A stretch of DNA of 64,000 nt from Hyphomicrobium_A sp963782555 (lineage in GTDB: Bacteria > Pseudomonadota > Alphaproteobacteria > Rhizobiales > Hyphomicrobiaceae): the NCBI GenBank assembly GCA_963782555.1, contig CAWAKB010000001.1, forward strand, positions 945,002 to 1,009,001, read 5' to 3'. Under the pieces are notes generated by a model. It was not told the origin of the DNA and ran no database searches. It saw only the letters and a list, made by a program, of their open reading frames with translations. Positions 52,852-61,600 of the stretch are shown here, one piece after another. The translations under genes were made by a program, and so were the position numbers. Numbering within the stretch: position 1 is the first letter of the stretch; every line of letters begins with the position of its first letter.

Positions 52852-54255
52852 ATGAGCCGGCTTCGCCAGCATCCGAAAAGCCACCTCGTCCAGCTTATTG
52901 GATGGCTGCGCGCCGCAGGGGTCGCCATGCTGCTGCTCGCCTGTGCGGCGTCTGCCCAGGCGCAGGATGTAGCCCCAGCTGCGCCGCCGCAGGCCGTGAA
53001 GGTCGTTCCCGAAGCGAGCGATGCGAAGATTGAGGAGCGCCTACAACGCATCCTGAAATCGACCGGATGGTTCGAGGGAACCCGCGTCTCAGTGCACGAC
53101 GGGGTGGTCTTCCTCGATGGCACGACGGGGACCCAGGAGCATCGGGCCTGGGCTGGCACGTTAGCCGAAAACACGCAAGGCACTGTCGCCGTCGTCAACC
53201 GGATCGAGACCAATGCCGATGTCGGTTCCACCTTTGCGCGCGCAGGCGAGGAATTCACAAGCTTCTACCGGCAGATGGTCCGGGCCTGGCCGCTGGCGGC
53301 GCTCGCCGCCCTTATCGTCCTGGCTACATGGCTGATCGCCACACTGGTGGCGCTGGCGGTTCGGCTGCTGTTCGCGGGCCGCATCGAGTCTCCGCTGCTG
53401 CTGTCGGTGATGGCGCGGGCGTTTGCGATTCCAGTCTTTCTGCTGGGCGTCTATTTCGTGCTGCAATTTTCCGGACTGACGCGGCTGGCCATCACCGTAC
53501 TTGGGGGCACCGGGCTGATCGGCATCATCATTGGCTTCGGCCTGCGCGACATTGCCGAGAACTTTCTGGCGAGCATCCTGCTCAGCGTGCGCAATCCCTT
53601 CCACAGCGGCGACCTCATCGATGTCGGCGGCCACACAGGTGTCGTCCAGAACCTGAATGTGCGCAGCACCGTGCTGCTCACGCTCGACGGCAATCAGGTG
53701 CAGATCCCCAACGCCACCGTCTACAAGAGTATCATCAAGAACTACAGCAGCATTCCGAGCCGCCGCGCCGAATTCACGGTCGGCATCGGTTACGATTCCT
53801 CAGCCGCCAAGGCTCAGGCCCTGATCGCGGAGGTATTGCGGGGGCATCCCGCCGTTCTTGAGATGCCCGAGCCGCTGGTGCTGGTGGAGGAGCTGGGCCC
53901 GGCAACGGTGAATTTGCATATCTATTATTGGTTCGACAGCGCCACCTACTCGCCTTACAAAATCAATTCGGCGTTGCTGCGCCAGACCAAGAACGCGCTT
54001 CTCAAGGGTGGCATCGAGCTGCCGGATTCCGCGCGCGAAGTGATTTTCCCCAAGGGCGTTCCCGTCATCCAGACGACGAGCACCGCAGAAGCCCGGCGCG
54101 AAGCCGAAAGCGGTGCCGTCGCGGCCCATACCGCGGACGAAATGAGCGAAAAGACGCCCAGCGAAGGCGACCTGTCCAACGAGACGGTGGAGATGCGGGA
54201 GCAGCAATCCGGAGGCAACCTGCCGGAAGCGCAAGAAAACCTACTCAAGAAATAG
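52852..54255 (+). CDS. MscS-family mechanosensitive channel with N-terminal BON-like domain
   Basis: 467 residues. Signal peptide (AAGVAMLLLACAASAQAQ), a BON-like periplasmic domain (IEERLQRILKSTGWFEGTRV, VVFLDGTTGTQEHRAWAGTL), three membrane helices and the MscS pore region LGGTGLIGIIIGFGLRDIAE followed by NFLASILLSVRNPFHSGDLI and the beta domain (VLLTLDGNQVQIPNATVYKS). The C-terminus is an acidic/Gln-rich tail of about 70 residues. It should release osmolytes on hypo-osmotic shock or act as an ion channel; the BON-like domain may tie it to lipid or to envelope stress. GGAG site before ATG 52852. Confidence 0.9.
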   Translation: MSRLRQHPKSHLVQLIGWLRAAGVAMLLLACAASAQAQDVAPAAPPQAVKVVPEASDAKIEERLQRILKSTGWFEGTRVSVHDGVVFLDGTTGTQEHRAWAGTLAENTQGTVAVVNRIETNADVGSTFARAGEEFTSFYRQMVRAWPLAALAALIVLATWLIATLVALAVRLLFAGRIESPLLLSVMARAFAIPVFLLGVYFVLQFSGLTRLAITVLGGTGLIGIIIGFGLRDIAENFLASILLSVRNPFHSGDLIDVGGHTGVVQNLNVRSTVLLTLDGNQVQIPNATVYKSIIKNYSSIPSRRAEFTVGIGYDSSAAKAQALIAEVLRGHPAVLEMPEPLVLVEELGPATVNLHIYYWFDSATYSPYKINSALLRQTKNALLKGGIELPDSAREVIFPKGVPVIQTTSTAEARREAESGAVAAHTADEMSEKTPSEGDLSNETVEMREQQSGGNLPEAQENLLKK

Positions 54256-54413
54256 CGCACCCTGTCCCGCGCCATGTGGGACACTCAGCTCGAAAACCCC
54301 TGCAAAACTGTGCTGTTGTTTGGCCTGGAAAACGTGATGTCGGCAACCTGGGCCTGAACGGAATCGCCCGCTCGCACGCTCCGTTCGTGTCGGAGGACAC
54401 ATCCTCGCGCACG

Positions 54414-54506
54414 GAAGCAGACTTCTATCTGACCGCGCGCGGCCGCCTCGGCTTCGTCGCGGATCACTGGCCGTTCTATGGCACGGGTGGCTACTTCGGA
54501 GCGGAG
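54414..54506 (+). pseudogene. Outer-membrane beta-barrel (Omp25/31-like) fragment
   Basis: The short frame DFYLTARGRLGFVADHWPFY followed by GTGGYFG matches the repeat-strand signature of rhizobial Omp25/Omp31-like opacity proteins. No start, signal or C-terminal Phe remains nearby. A remnant left after an insertion or deletion. Confidence 0.5.
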
Positions 54507-54600
54507 ACGCGCGTAGCCGCTATTCTCATCCTTCTATATGATTTCGAGGAACCATCGGGCTGCAGAGGCGGTTCGCCATCCAAATAGAATGGAGGATACG

Positions 54601-54804
54601 ATGTCTGTCCGTAATGGTGAGCGTGACGCGTGGCTCATCGCCAGCGCAATGGTTAACGACGGCAGCGAAATGCCCGGTGACGTGCTGGTTGGCATCGGTC
54701 CTCCAAAACCTGTGCCGCCACCACCTCGGCCAAATCCCTCGCCACCCGAAACGACACCGAGTCCCGTCAAACAGCCTCGGCCAACCCAGGCCCCCATTCG
54801 ATGA
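54601..54804 (+). CDS. Small proline-rich hypothetical protein
   Basis: 67 residues with a GGAGG site before ATG 54601. The first half (SVRNGERDAWLIASAMVNDG) looks folded; the second half is almost all Pro with basic and polar residues (PPKPVPPPPRPNPSPPETTP). No signal peptide, no family recognised. It is free-standing between the Omp fragment and an IS remnant, so a chance frame is not excluded. Confidence 0.5.
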   Translation: MSVRNGERDAWLIASAMVNDGSEMPGDVLVGIGPPKPVPPPPRPNPSPPETTPSPVKQPRPTQAPIR

Positions 54805-55024
54805 CAGCGTAGGTCACCTTTGATAGATTGCTTCGGAAAGAAAAGTTGCCCGAGGCTCTCACGCGAATTGTCCGTCATTGATCGGGAGATGCGACTTACA
54901 ATGAACACCTAAGATGGTAGGGGTCAAAGGGGAGGCTCCCCACCATAAGCGTCAGTGCCTCGAGCCGCCGAGCAGACAACAACCTCCACTAAGGGATCTC
55001 CTACCCGAGCCATGTTAGCTATGG

Positions 55025-55195
55025 GTCGATACTGTCGATAAAGGCGTTGAGATGCTCGCCGAACGGTAATTCCGTCCCGTGATCGCTATCGGGCGGCGGA
55101 GGCGACGCGATGATGGGGCGGCGGAGAGGCGATCAGCGTCGGCTGTTCTACGAGTTCCATCTCGATGACCGCGTCCCCAAGAACCACCTCCTGCA
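55025..55195 (+). mobile_element. IS left-end remnant with transposase N-terminus, second copy
   Basis: TGTCGATAAAGGCGTTGAGA near 55033, then ATG 55110 reading MMGRRRGDQRRLFYEFHLDD and RVPKNHLLHQE, the N-terminus of an IS1182/IS5-like transposase. At about 55195 it runs directly into the leader of the 51-residue membrane protein gene, so the insertion is truncated there. Diverged from the copy at 49970-50145 (roughly three quarters identical by eye). The preceding 54805-55024 stretch shows nothing recognisable. Confidence 0.7.
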
Positions 55196-55208
55196 TCAGG
55201 AGATTACA

Positions 55209-55364
55209 ATGAACGCGAATAATATCTGGCTCATCGTTACGGTGGTCCTGGTGGTGTTGTCGGTCATCCTGGCGATCATGGATCGTTCATTCCTGTCACC
55301 GATGTACTTGCTGGTGCTGGCCATTGTGGTGATGCTGGGCACGTCCGTTAAATTCCCATGGTGA
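55209..55364 (+). CDS. Small two-helix membrane protein
   Basis: 51 residues. ATG 55209 follows CAGGAGATTACA, the same ribosome-site wording as the DUF3309 gene at 52667. Two hydrophobic helices (NIWLIVTVVLVVLSVILAIM and SPMYLLVLAIVVMLGTSVKF) separated by DRSF. The in-frame upstream ATG at 55110 belongs to the transposase remnant and gives a chimeric N-terminus, so it is not used. Function unknown. Confidence 0.6.
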   Translation: MNANNIWLIVTVVLVVLSVILAIMDRSFLSPMYLLVLAIVVMLGTSVKFPW

Positions 55365-55422
55365 AGACCAACGCGTGTGATGGCTAGCTTCGCGCCGAGC
55401 ATTTGTATGTAGGATAGCCAGC

Positions 55423-55752
55423 ATGGACGGGATTGCAGAAATTTTCCGCGACCTTCTTATTTTCGTTGGCGTCATGACCGTGGCGCTCATCGCGCTCATC
55501 GTTATCATTTCACAAATGCCAGCCGACAACCCGTTGAAGCGCGTACTGACGGCATTGAGCTACCGCGTCGGTGCAACCCTCGCAGCTGGAGCAGTCGCCA
55601 TCCCCATTGAACCGATCCCGGGACTCGACGTGCTCTATGATGTTGGCGTGCCGATCGCGCTCGTCTGGTACTGGTTTACGTTTTTTAGGAGCCTGGGTCA
55701 CGCGAAGCCTGAGCGGCCGCGACAGCAGCAAATCAATCACGACGGTCGATGA
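55423..55752 (+). CDS. Small membrane protein of unknown function
   Basis: 109 residues with an AGGA site before ATG 55423. Helix 1 is DLLIFVGVMTVALIALIVII; a second hydrophobic part covers VGATLAAGAVAIPIEPIPGL and VGVPIALVWYWFTFFRSL. The C-terminus is a basic tail (RPRQQQINHDGR). No family recognised. It lies 58 bases after the 51-residue membrane protein, so the two may be co-transcribed. Confidence 0.65.
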   Translation: MDGIAEIFRDLLIFVGVMTVALIALIVIISQMPADNPLKRVLTALSYRVGATLAAGAVAIPIEPIPGLDVLYDVGVPIALVWYWFTFFRSLGHAKPERPRQQQINHDGR

Positions 55753-55870
55753 TGCGCGCGCTCTCCGATGCGATCGGCGCCAATTAACGTACGAAGCTCG
55801 GATATGAAAGCTGCCGCGCTTGCGCAATGGCAAAGTCTGGGCCCGCTCCGGCAGCTCCGAGCCACTTGCG

Positions 55871-55939
55871 GAAGTCGCCTACTTGCTCGGCACCATATTG
55901 ATCATCGTGGTCATCCTTATGTTGCTTGGACGGATCTAA
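55871..55939 (+). pseudogene. DUF3309 C-terminal remnant
   Basis: In one frame EVAYLLGTILIIVVILMLLG then RI and stop: the second helix and terminal LLLGRI of DUF3309, without the N-terminal helix or a start. It parallels the intact gene at 52667 and suggests a duplicated and decayed copy. Confidence 0.55.
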
Positions 55940-55978
55940 CCTCACAGCATAGCGAGGTGGGTTTGGGGCCAAGAAAAA

Positions 55979-56002
55979 AGCCCCCAGCTTTCGCTGGGGG
56001 CT
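55979..56002 (-). terminator. Strong terminator for the HWE kinase gene
   Basis: AGCCCCCAGC (55979-55988), loop TTTC, GCTGGGGGCT (55993-56002). On the minus strand it is followed by TTTTTTC, a good T-run, about 185 bases after the stop of the kinase gene. Confidence 0.8.
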
Positions 56003-56187
56003 CTCCGATCCGGCCCTTTCCGGGGGGAAGGGGAAAGCGGGTCCGGGGGAGACCCTCTTGCCGGAACTCCTGCAATCATCAGCCGTCGGGCATTCGTAGT
56101 AGCGCGAATGCCAGCAGCGGCTGCGGGTAGCCTACCACTTCCGGTAGGAATGGGCGCAACCGTTGATCTCGCCTGAGTATGACGCGG

Positions 56188-56916
56188 TCAGTGAAAGTGG
56201 CTCACTTCGCGAGCTCGCTCCGGTGGTCCCGGGATAACAGTGCGCGCCGCGGGGACTTCAAGTGTCCATCTTACTCCGTCGGCTTTGAATTCATGGGCCA
56301 CCTTGCCGTGCAAGGCCGGTCCAGTGGCGCGTTGCAGGACGACATGTCCGAAGCCGCTGCGCGTGGGCGGTGTCACCTTCGGGCCATTGAGCTCGCGCCA
56401 GATCAGGCGAAAGCACGTCCGTCCGATGCCGACGCGTCCGAGCTCCCAGTGCACAGTGATGACGCCTTGCGGCGCTGAAAGTGCTCCGTGCTTGGTCGCG
56501 TTGGTGCCCAACTCGTGAAGCGCCAGTCCAATGTTCTGGGCCGCCTCCGGGGTCAGAAAGACTGCGGGTCCCGTTGCCACGATCCGAACCCCGTCAACCT
56601 CACCAAAGGGTTCGAGCTGGCTACGAACCACGTCGGCGATCCATGCGCCGCGCCCATCTTCGTCAACGAGGAGATCCAAGGAGTGTGAGAGAGCTTGCAG
56701 GCGCGGCGAGAACTGCATCTGAAAATCCTTTAGGCTCGCGCTTCGCGACCCAATTTGATTGGATATTGCCTGGACGATCGCCAGCATGTTCTTGGTTCGA
56801 TGATGGAGCTCGTACGCAATGAACCGAAGTCGCTCCTCCCTCTGCGTTTGCTCTGGCAGCGCATGGCGTTCGCCCATGCCGGAGTGACTTTTGAAGATCG
56901 GGTGAATGTTGAACAT
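56188..56916 (-). CDS. HWE-family sensor histidine kinase (no sensor domain)
   Basis: 242 residues from ATG 56916 (GGGAG upstream); an in-frame start at 56976 is possible. The phosphorylation box is YELHHRTKNMLAIVQAISNQ (His38/39), the N box ALHELGTNATKHGALSAPQG, the family-defining HWEL follows, and the last box is GFGHVVLQRATGPALHGKVA. There is no PAS, GAF or membrane segment; the short N-terminus is unlikely to sense on its own. Such soluble HWE kinases often sit in the general stress response or light signalling. No response regulator gene is nearby. Confidence 0.88.
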   Translation of the reverse strand: MFNIHPIFKSHSGMGERHALPEQTQREERLRFIAYELHHRTKNMLAIVQAISNQIGSRSASLKDFQMQFSPRLQALSHSLDLLVDEDGRGAWIADVVRSQLEPFGEVDGVRIVATGPAVFLTPEAAQNIGLALHELGTNATKHGALSAPQGVITVHWELGRVGIGRTCFRLIWRELNGPKVTPPTRSGFGHVVLQRATGPALHGKVAHEFKADGVRWTLEVPAARTVIPGPPERAREVSHFH

Positions 56917-56976
56917 GACGGAACTCCCCAAGTGCGGGGGCGTGGAGTGATGGACTCCGGCACGCCCACTCTGCAC

Positions 56977-57327
56977 GGTCCTATTCTTTCTGAGCGCGCG
57001 GATCGCCGACGAACATCAATTCTCCCGGATAGGCTTCATCCGCGTCGAGCGAGCCATCCCGAGTACTGGTGTCGGCCGCTCGGTGTGGGGAGGCCTCGCC
57101 GCGGAATGTGCGACGCAACTGCGCTTCGCCGCATGGGTTCCTTGGAGTGTCATCGATCATGCTACCCTCAGCCGCTCGAGCCGCGCCTGCCGGGAACCAT
57201 CGACCTTCGAACTCGAGCGCTTTCCATCGAAGTATTGCGGCAAACCTTAACCAGTAGCCGCAACGACGAGGTAAACTCGGAATCTACTTAGGCCTCCCCC
57301 CAGGCTCTCGCCAGGCGCAGAAGTGGG
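56977..57327. other. Gap with no supported gene
   Basis: About 350 bases upstream of the HWE kinase. No credible gene or repeat. It should hold the kinase promoter. Confidence 0.5.
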
Positions 57328-57583
57328 CACCTCGATCCAACGCATGCAAGCATGATGCGAGAGCTGCTTGCGAGCCAAATGGAGATGCAAGTCGTGGAAG
57401 CGTCGGACGGCATGCCGCTCGAGCCCGATCACGTCTATCCCATTACCGCCCGGGGCTTCTCTCGCGCTGCAGGACGGAGCCCTGCGGCTGTCGAAACCGC
57501 GCGAGCGGCACGGCGTACGCCTGCCCTTCGATTTCTTCCTGCGCTCGCTCGCAGCTGAGTGTGGTGCGCACGCCATCTGCGTG
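57328..57583 (+). pseudogene. CheB-like methylesterase fragment of a CheB/CheR/PAS sensor protein
   Basis: Reads HLDPTHASMMRELLASQMEM and QVVEASDGMPLEPDHVY, then one frame change near 57438-57445, then PLPPGASLALQDGALRLSKP and LPFDFFLRSLAAECGAHAIC. This is the CheB domain of large CheB-CheR-PAS histidine kinases. It lacks the N-terminal start and the GTGADG active-site part after the Cys, where the sequence becomes unrelated. A decayed fragment. Confidence 0.75.
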
Positions 57584-57684
57584 ATGTCCGATGGGCGGCA
57601 ATTCGGGCAGGTCCAATCACAGCTTGCGATGAGGAAGAACCTCGGCGTTACCGACGAGGCTCTATGACGAAGCAAGATATGAGC

Positions 57685-57912
57685 TTACTTGGGCGCGCAC
57701 ATCTTATCCGCATTCATTCCAGTCTCGGCCGCAGCCTGCGTCTTGTAACTGGTCGTGCCAACGAGAGCCATGGAGGAATCCGTCGGCTTCGCCTCCACGA
57801 TGGAGCACTTCTTCGTCGCGGTGTCCTGAACCACATAGAATTGGCCGGCGGCGAGGGCCGGCGTGACGAGCGCGGCAAGCGCGACGCCGCAAAGCGCATA
57901 TTTAATGTTCAT
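57685..57912 (-). CDS. Small secreted protein of unknown function
   Basis: 75 residues from ATG 57912 (AAGGAA upstream; an in-frame ATG at 57945 is less likely). A signal peptide NIKYALCGVALAALVTPALA is followed by a compact mature part with a single repeated theme: GQFYVVQDTATKKCSIVEAK and TSYKTQAAAETGMNADKMC. Two mature Cys could form a disulfide. Similar small proteins are frequent in Bradyrhizobium-type genomes (impression, not checked). Function unknown. Confidence 0.75.
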   Translation of the reverse strand: MNIKYALCGVALAALVTPALAAGQFYVVQDTATKKCSIVEAKPTDSSMALVGTTSYKTQAAAETGMNADKMCAPK

Positions 57913-58180
57913 GGGCGATTTCCTTATTGGGGGGGCATGGGACAAGCCGGAGACTTCCAGGTTGTCCCGTCGAGAGCAGCTATAGGGACTGCGTTCTTCG
58001 ACGCTCTACTGAACGCTCTTGCCGAACGTGTGGATAGCCTCGGAAAGTACTCATGCCCGCTTCAATCGAGCGGAAGTCGCGAGTGTCGCTGCCTGGGAGT
58101 GTGCGCACCGCGGAACGAGGCGCCGATCAGGTCAAAGCGGATTAGCAAGCGTTCGTGCGCAGATTTCGCGCCACTTGGCT

Positions 58181-58426
58181 TGCGATATGTGGGCATGTTC
58201 GATGGGCCGTTCAGGCCGCCACATGGCCGGATAGCGCCGGCGCAGGCTGAATGCACGCGAGGCGGCCGAATGCCTCGATAGGCTCCACCCAGTAAGCGAT
58301 GTTTGCGATATGTGGGCATGTTCGATGGGCCGTTCAGGCCGCCACATGGCCGGATAGCGCCGGCGCAGGCTGAATGCACGCGAGGCGGCCGAATGCCTCG
58401 ATAGGCTCCACCCAGTAAGCGATGTT
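58181..58426. repeat. 123-bp tandem duplication
   Basis: 58181-58303 and 58304-58426 are virtually identical (one difference seen, TTT versus TTG near the ends). The period of 123 is a multiple of three. The second unit contains the 3' end of the DUF3240 gene (minus strand); the first unit is an extra copy lying downstream of its stop codon. Confidence 0.92.
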
Positions 58427-58687
58427 GGCGATCGCTGCTTTGGTGCGAATGTTTTCCAGAAGCGTGGCTAGGCGCGGCCGCGGAATGACGAGCGTGAGTA
58501 CGCCGCGTTCCACGCGCCCGCGCACGCGTTCGCGCACGCTCGCCTTGGCAAAATCATGACCGTGGCCTTCGGCTCTCCAGGTTGTGAACCCGGTGAGCTG
58601 GGGCTTGGCATTCAGCATCAACTCGACGATGCAGTCCTCCGCGGCGGGCGGGTAGACGAGCGTCAGCTTGCAAGGGGATTGGTCCAT
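58334..58687 (-). CDS. DUF3240 family protein (PII-like partner of metal RND pump)
   Basis: 117 residues from ATG 58687, starting 25 bases inside the end of the CzcA-like gene. CKLTLVYPPAAEDCIVELML, GFTTWRAEGHGHDFAKASVR and ERVRGRVERGVLTLVIPRPR resemble DUF3240, a small ferredoxin-like/PII-like protein commonly last in czc/cus operons and thought to be regulatory. An unusual C-terminal extension (YWVEPIEAFGRLACIQPAPA) lies inside the tandem duplication. Confidence 0.82.
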   Translation of the reverse strand: MDQSPCKLTLVYPPAAEDCIVELMLNAKPQLTGFTTWRAEGHGHDFAKASVRERVRGRVERGVLTLVIPRPRLATLLENIRTKAAIANIAYWVEPIEAFGRLACIQPAPALSGHVAA

Positions 58688-61600
58688 GACAGGCTCCGTA
58701 GTTCGGCTTGAGGGGAGCTCGCTGCGACGCCGAACCGGCGGAACAGGATCGGCAAAAGCAGGAGTGTGAGGGCAGTCGACGTGGCGAGCCCGCCGATGAC
58801 GACGATGGCGAGCGGCTTTTGAATCTCGGAGCCGGGGCCGCTTGCGAACAGCAGCGGCGCGAGGCCGAAGGCGGCGATGCTTGCCGTCATCAGAACCGGT
58901 CGCAGGCGTCGCAGAGATCCTTCCATGACCACTTCTGCGAGCGGAGTGCCGCCGTCGAGAAGCTGGTTGAAGTGACTGACCAGCACCAGTCCGTTGAGCA
59001 CGGCAATGCCGAGCAGCGCGATGAACCCGACGGAGGCCGGTACCGAAAGGTACTCGCCCGCAACCCACAGTGCGAGGATGCCGCCGACCAGCGCGAACGG
59101 CACGTTGGCCAGGATCAGGACCGACTGGCGCAGCGACCGCAGCGTCGCGAAGAGCACGAGGAAAATCAGCCCGAGCGCAATGGGCACGACGATGGCAAGG
59201 CGAGCGGCCGCACGCCGCTGGTTCTCGAATTCACCGCCCCACACCAGACGGTAGCCGGGGGGAAGCTGCACCTTTGCCGCGACCGCCTTCTGTGCATCCT
59301 CGACGAAGCCGACGAGATCGCGACCCGAGACATAGGCCTGCACGATGGCGAAACGCGAGGCGTTCTCGCGGTCGACTTTGACCGCGCCGACGATGCGGCG
59401 CAGCTGCGCTACGTCGCCGATGCGGATAAGGCCGCCATCACCTGCCGCCAACTGGCTTTGGATAAAGATTTCCGGCGTTTCCCGAAGTGTCTCCGGTCCG
59501 CGGATCACGATGTTGGTGCGCCTTCGCGGCTCGGCAACAACACCGGCCGGTGTCCCCTCCAACAGGGCGCGAAGCTCGTCCTCGATGCGCGTGACGGAAA
59601 GACCTGTGCGCCCTGCGGTCAGACGGTCCATGTCGATCTGCAGGTAGTCGACCGTGTCGTCGGAGGCTGTAAAAACCTCAGAAGCGCCCTCGACGTTGCC
59701 GATTGCCGCCTGGATGCGGCCTGAGAGAGCGGCCAGCACCTTGAGGTCCGGTCCGAAAATCTTGACGGCCAGGTCCCCGCGCGCACCGGTGAGCATCTCG
59801 GATGTGCGCATTTCGATCGGCTGGGTGAAGGCGAACTCGATGCCGGGCAGCTCCGCCATAGCCTCGCGCAGTTGCTGCAGCAGCCACGTCTTGTCGGGCA
59901 CGCGCCACTGATCCTTGGGCTTGAGAACGAGGAAGGCATCCGTGTCATTGGGGCTCATGGGGTCAAGCCCTAGCTCGTCGGAGCCAACGCGGGCAATGAC
60001 GTGATCAACTTCCGGGACCTTCGCTTGCAGCGTGCGTTGAATGAGCAAGTCCGTCGCGACGCTCTGCTCAAGGTTGATCGAGGGAAGCTTGGTCGTCTGC
60101 ATGATGACCGAGCCCTCGTCCATCGTTGGCATGAACGTCTTGCCGACGGAGAGGTAGGCGAAGATCATCGCTCCGGCGCTGACCAGAGCCACGACGTAGA
60201 CGGGCGAGGGATGCGCGAGGCAGTACCGCAGCAGCGGGCGATAGCCTCCCGTCAGCACGCGCATCAGAATGGGCTCTTTTTGCGCGCTCCCGCGAAGGAA
60301 CAGCGACGACAGAACCGGTATCAGGGTCAACGACAGGAGGAGCGAGCCCGAAAGCGCGAAAATGATCGTCAGCGCAACCGGCGCGAACAGCTTGCCCTCC
60401 AGACCCTGCAACGACAGAAGCGGGAGGAACACGAGGCAGATGATCAGGATGCCCGAAGCGACAGGTGTCACGACCTCGGCCGCTGCCTGGTAGATCTGGT
60501 GCAGAACCGGAACGCGCGTATCGTTCGAGTGATGATTGAGGCGCTCGACCGTGTTCTCGACAACGACGACTGCGGCATCGACGATGAGACCGATGGCGAT
60601 CGCAAGGCCGCCGAGGCTCATCAAGTTCGCCGACATGCCGAACAGGCTCATCATGAGGAACGTGACAAGGGCCGCCATCGGCAGCGTGACCGCCACCACG
60701 AGGGCGGCCCGGAAGCTTCCCAGAAAGGCGAGAAGCAGGAGGACCACGAGAACAGTTGCTTCGAGCAGGGCCTTCTTGACCGTTCCTACGGCGCGCTGGA
60801 TAAGATCGGAGCGGTCGTAGAAGGTTTCCAGCGTTACGCCTTTGGGCAGGCTCGGCTTCAAGCTATCGAGCCGTTCGCGCACTCCCTTCACGATCGCGCT
60901 CGCGTCCGCGCCACGCAGTGACAGCACGAGGCCTTGCACCGCCTCGCCAGTTCCGTCCTTAGTCACCGCGCCGTATCGCGTGAGGCTGCCGATGCTGACG
61001 CTGGCGACGTCACGAATGCGCAGGACTTTGCCATCTTCCGACTTGAGGACGACCTGCTCCAGATCGCCGGGGGTGCGGATCGCCCCTTCGGCACGCACGA
61101 CCAGCGCCTTCTCGCCGTCGGATAGGCGTCCGGCCCCATCGTTGCGGTTGCTGGCGGCGATGGCCGCTTTGATATCGGCGACGCCGAGGCCGGCCGCTGC
61201 AAGGGCGGCGCTATCGGGAACGACCTCGAACGTGCGCACCAGCCCGCCGAGCGCATTGACGTCGGCAACTCCGGGTATCGTTCTGAGGGCTGGACGGATC
61301 GTCCAATCGAGCAGGCTGCGGCGCTCCTCCAGGCTGAGGTTGCCGCCCTCGATTGTGAACATGAACACATCGGACAGCGGCGTTGAGATCGGCGCCAGAC
61401 CGCCGGAAACGTTCGATGGCAGCTCATTGATCACACCGGCCAGCCGCTCGGCCACCTGCTGGCGCGCCCAATAGATGTCGGTCCCATCCGCAAAGTCGAG
61501 GGTGATGTCGGCGATTGCGTACTTCGCCGCCGAGCGCAGGACCGTCTGTTGCGGGATCCCGAGCAGCTCCAGCTCGATCGGCGTGATGACACGTGTCTCG

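Noticed and set aside
55768..56130. 120-codon plus-strand frame
   Set aside because: Covers the DUF3309 remnant in a different frame and the kinase terminator; no ribosome site.
58062..58379. Minus-strand frame with an internal protein repeat
   Set aside because: The repeat is just the 123-bp tandem duplication read in another frame than DUF3240.
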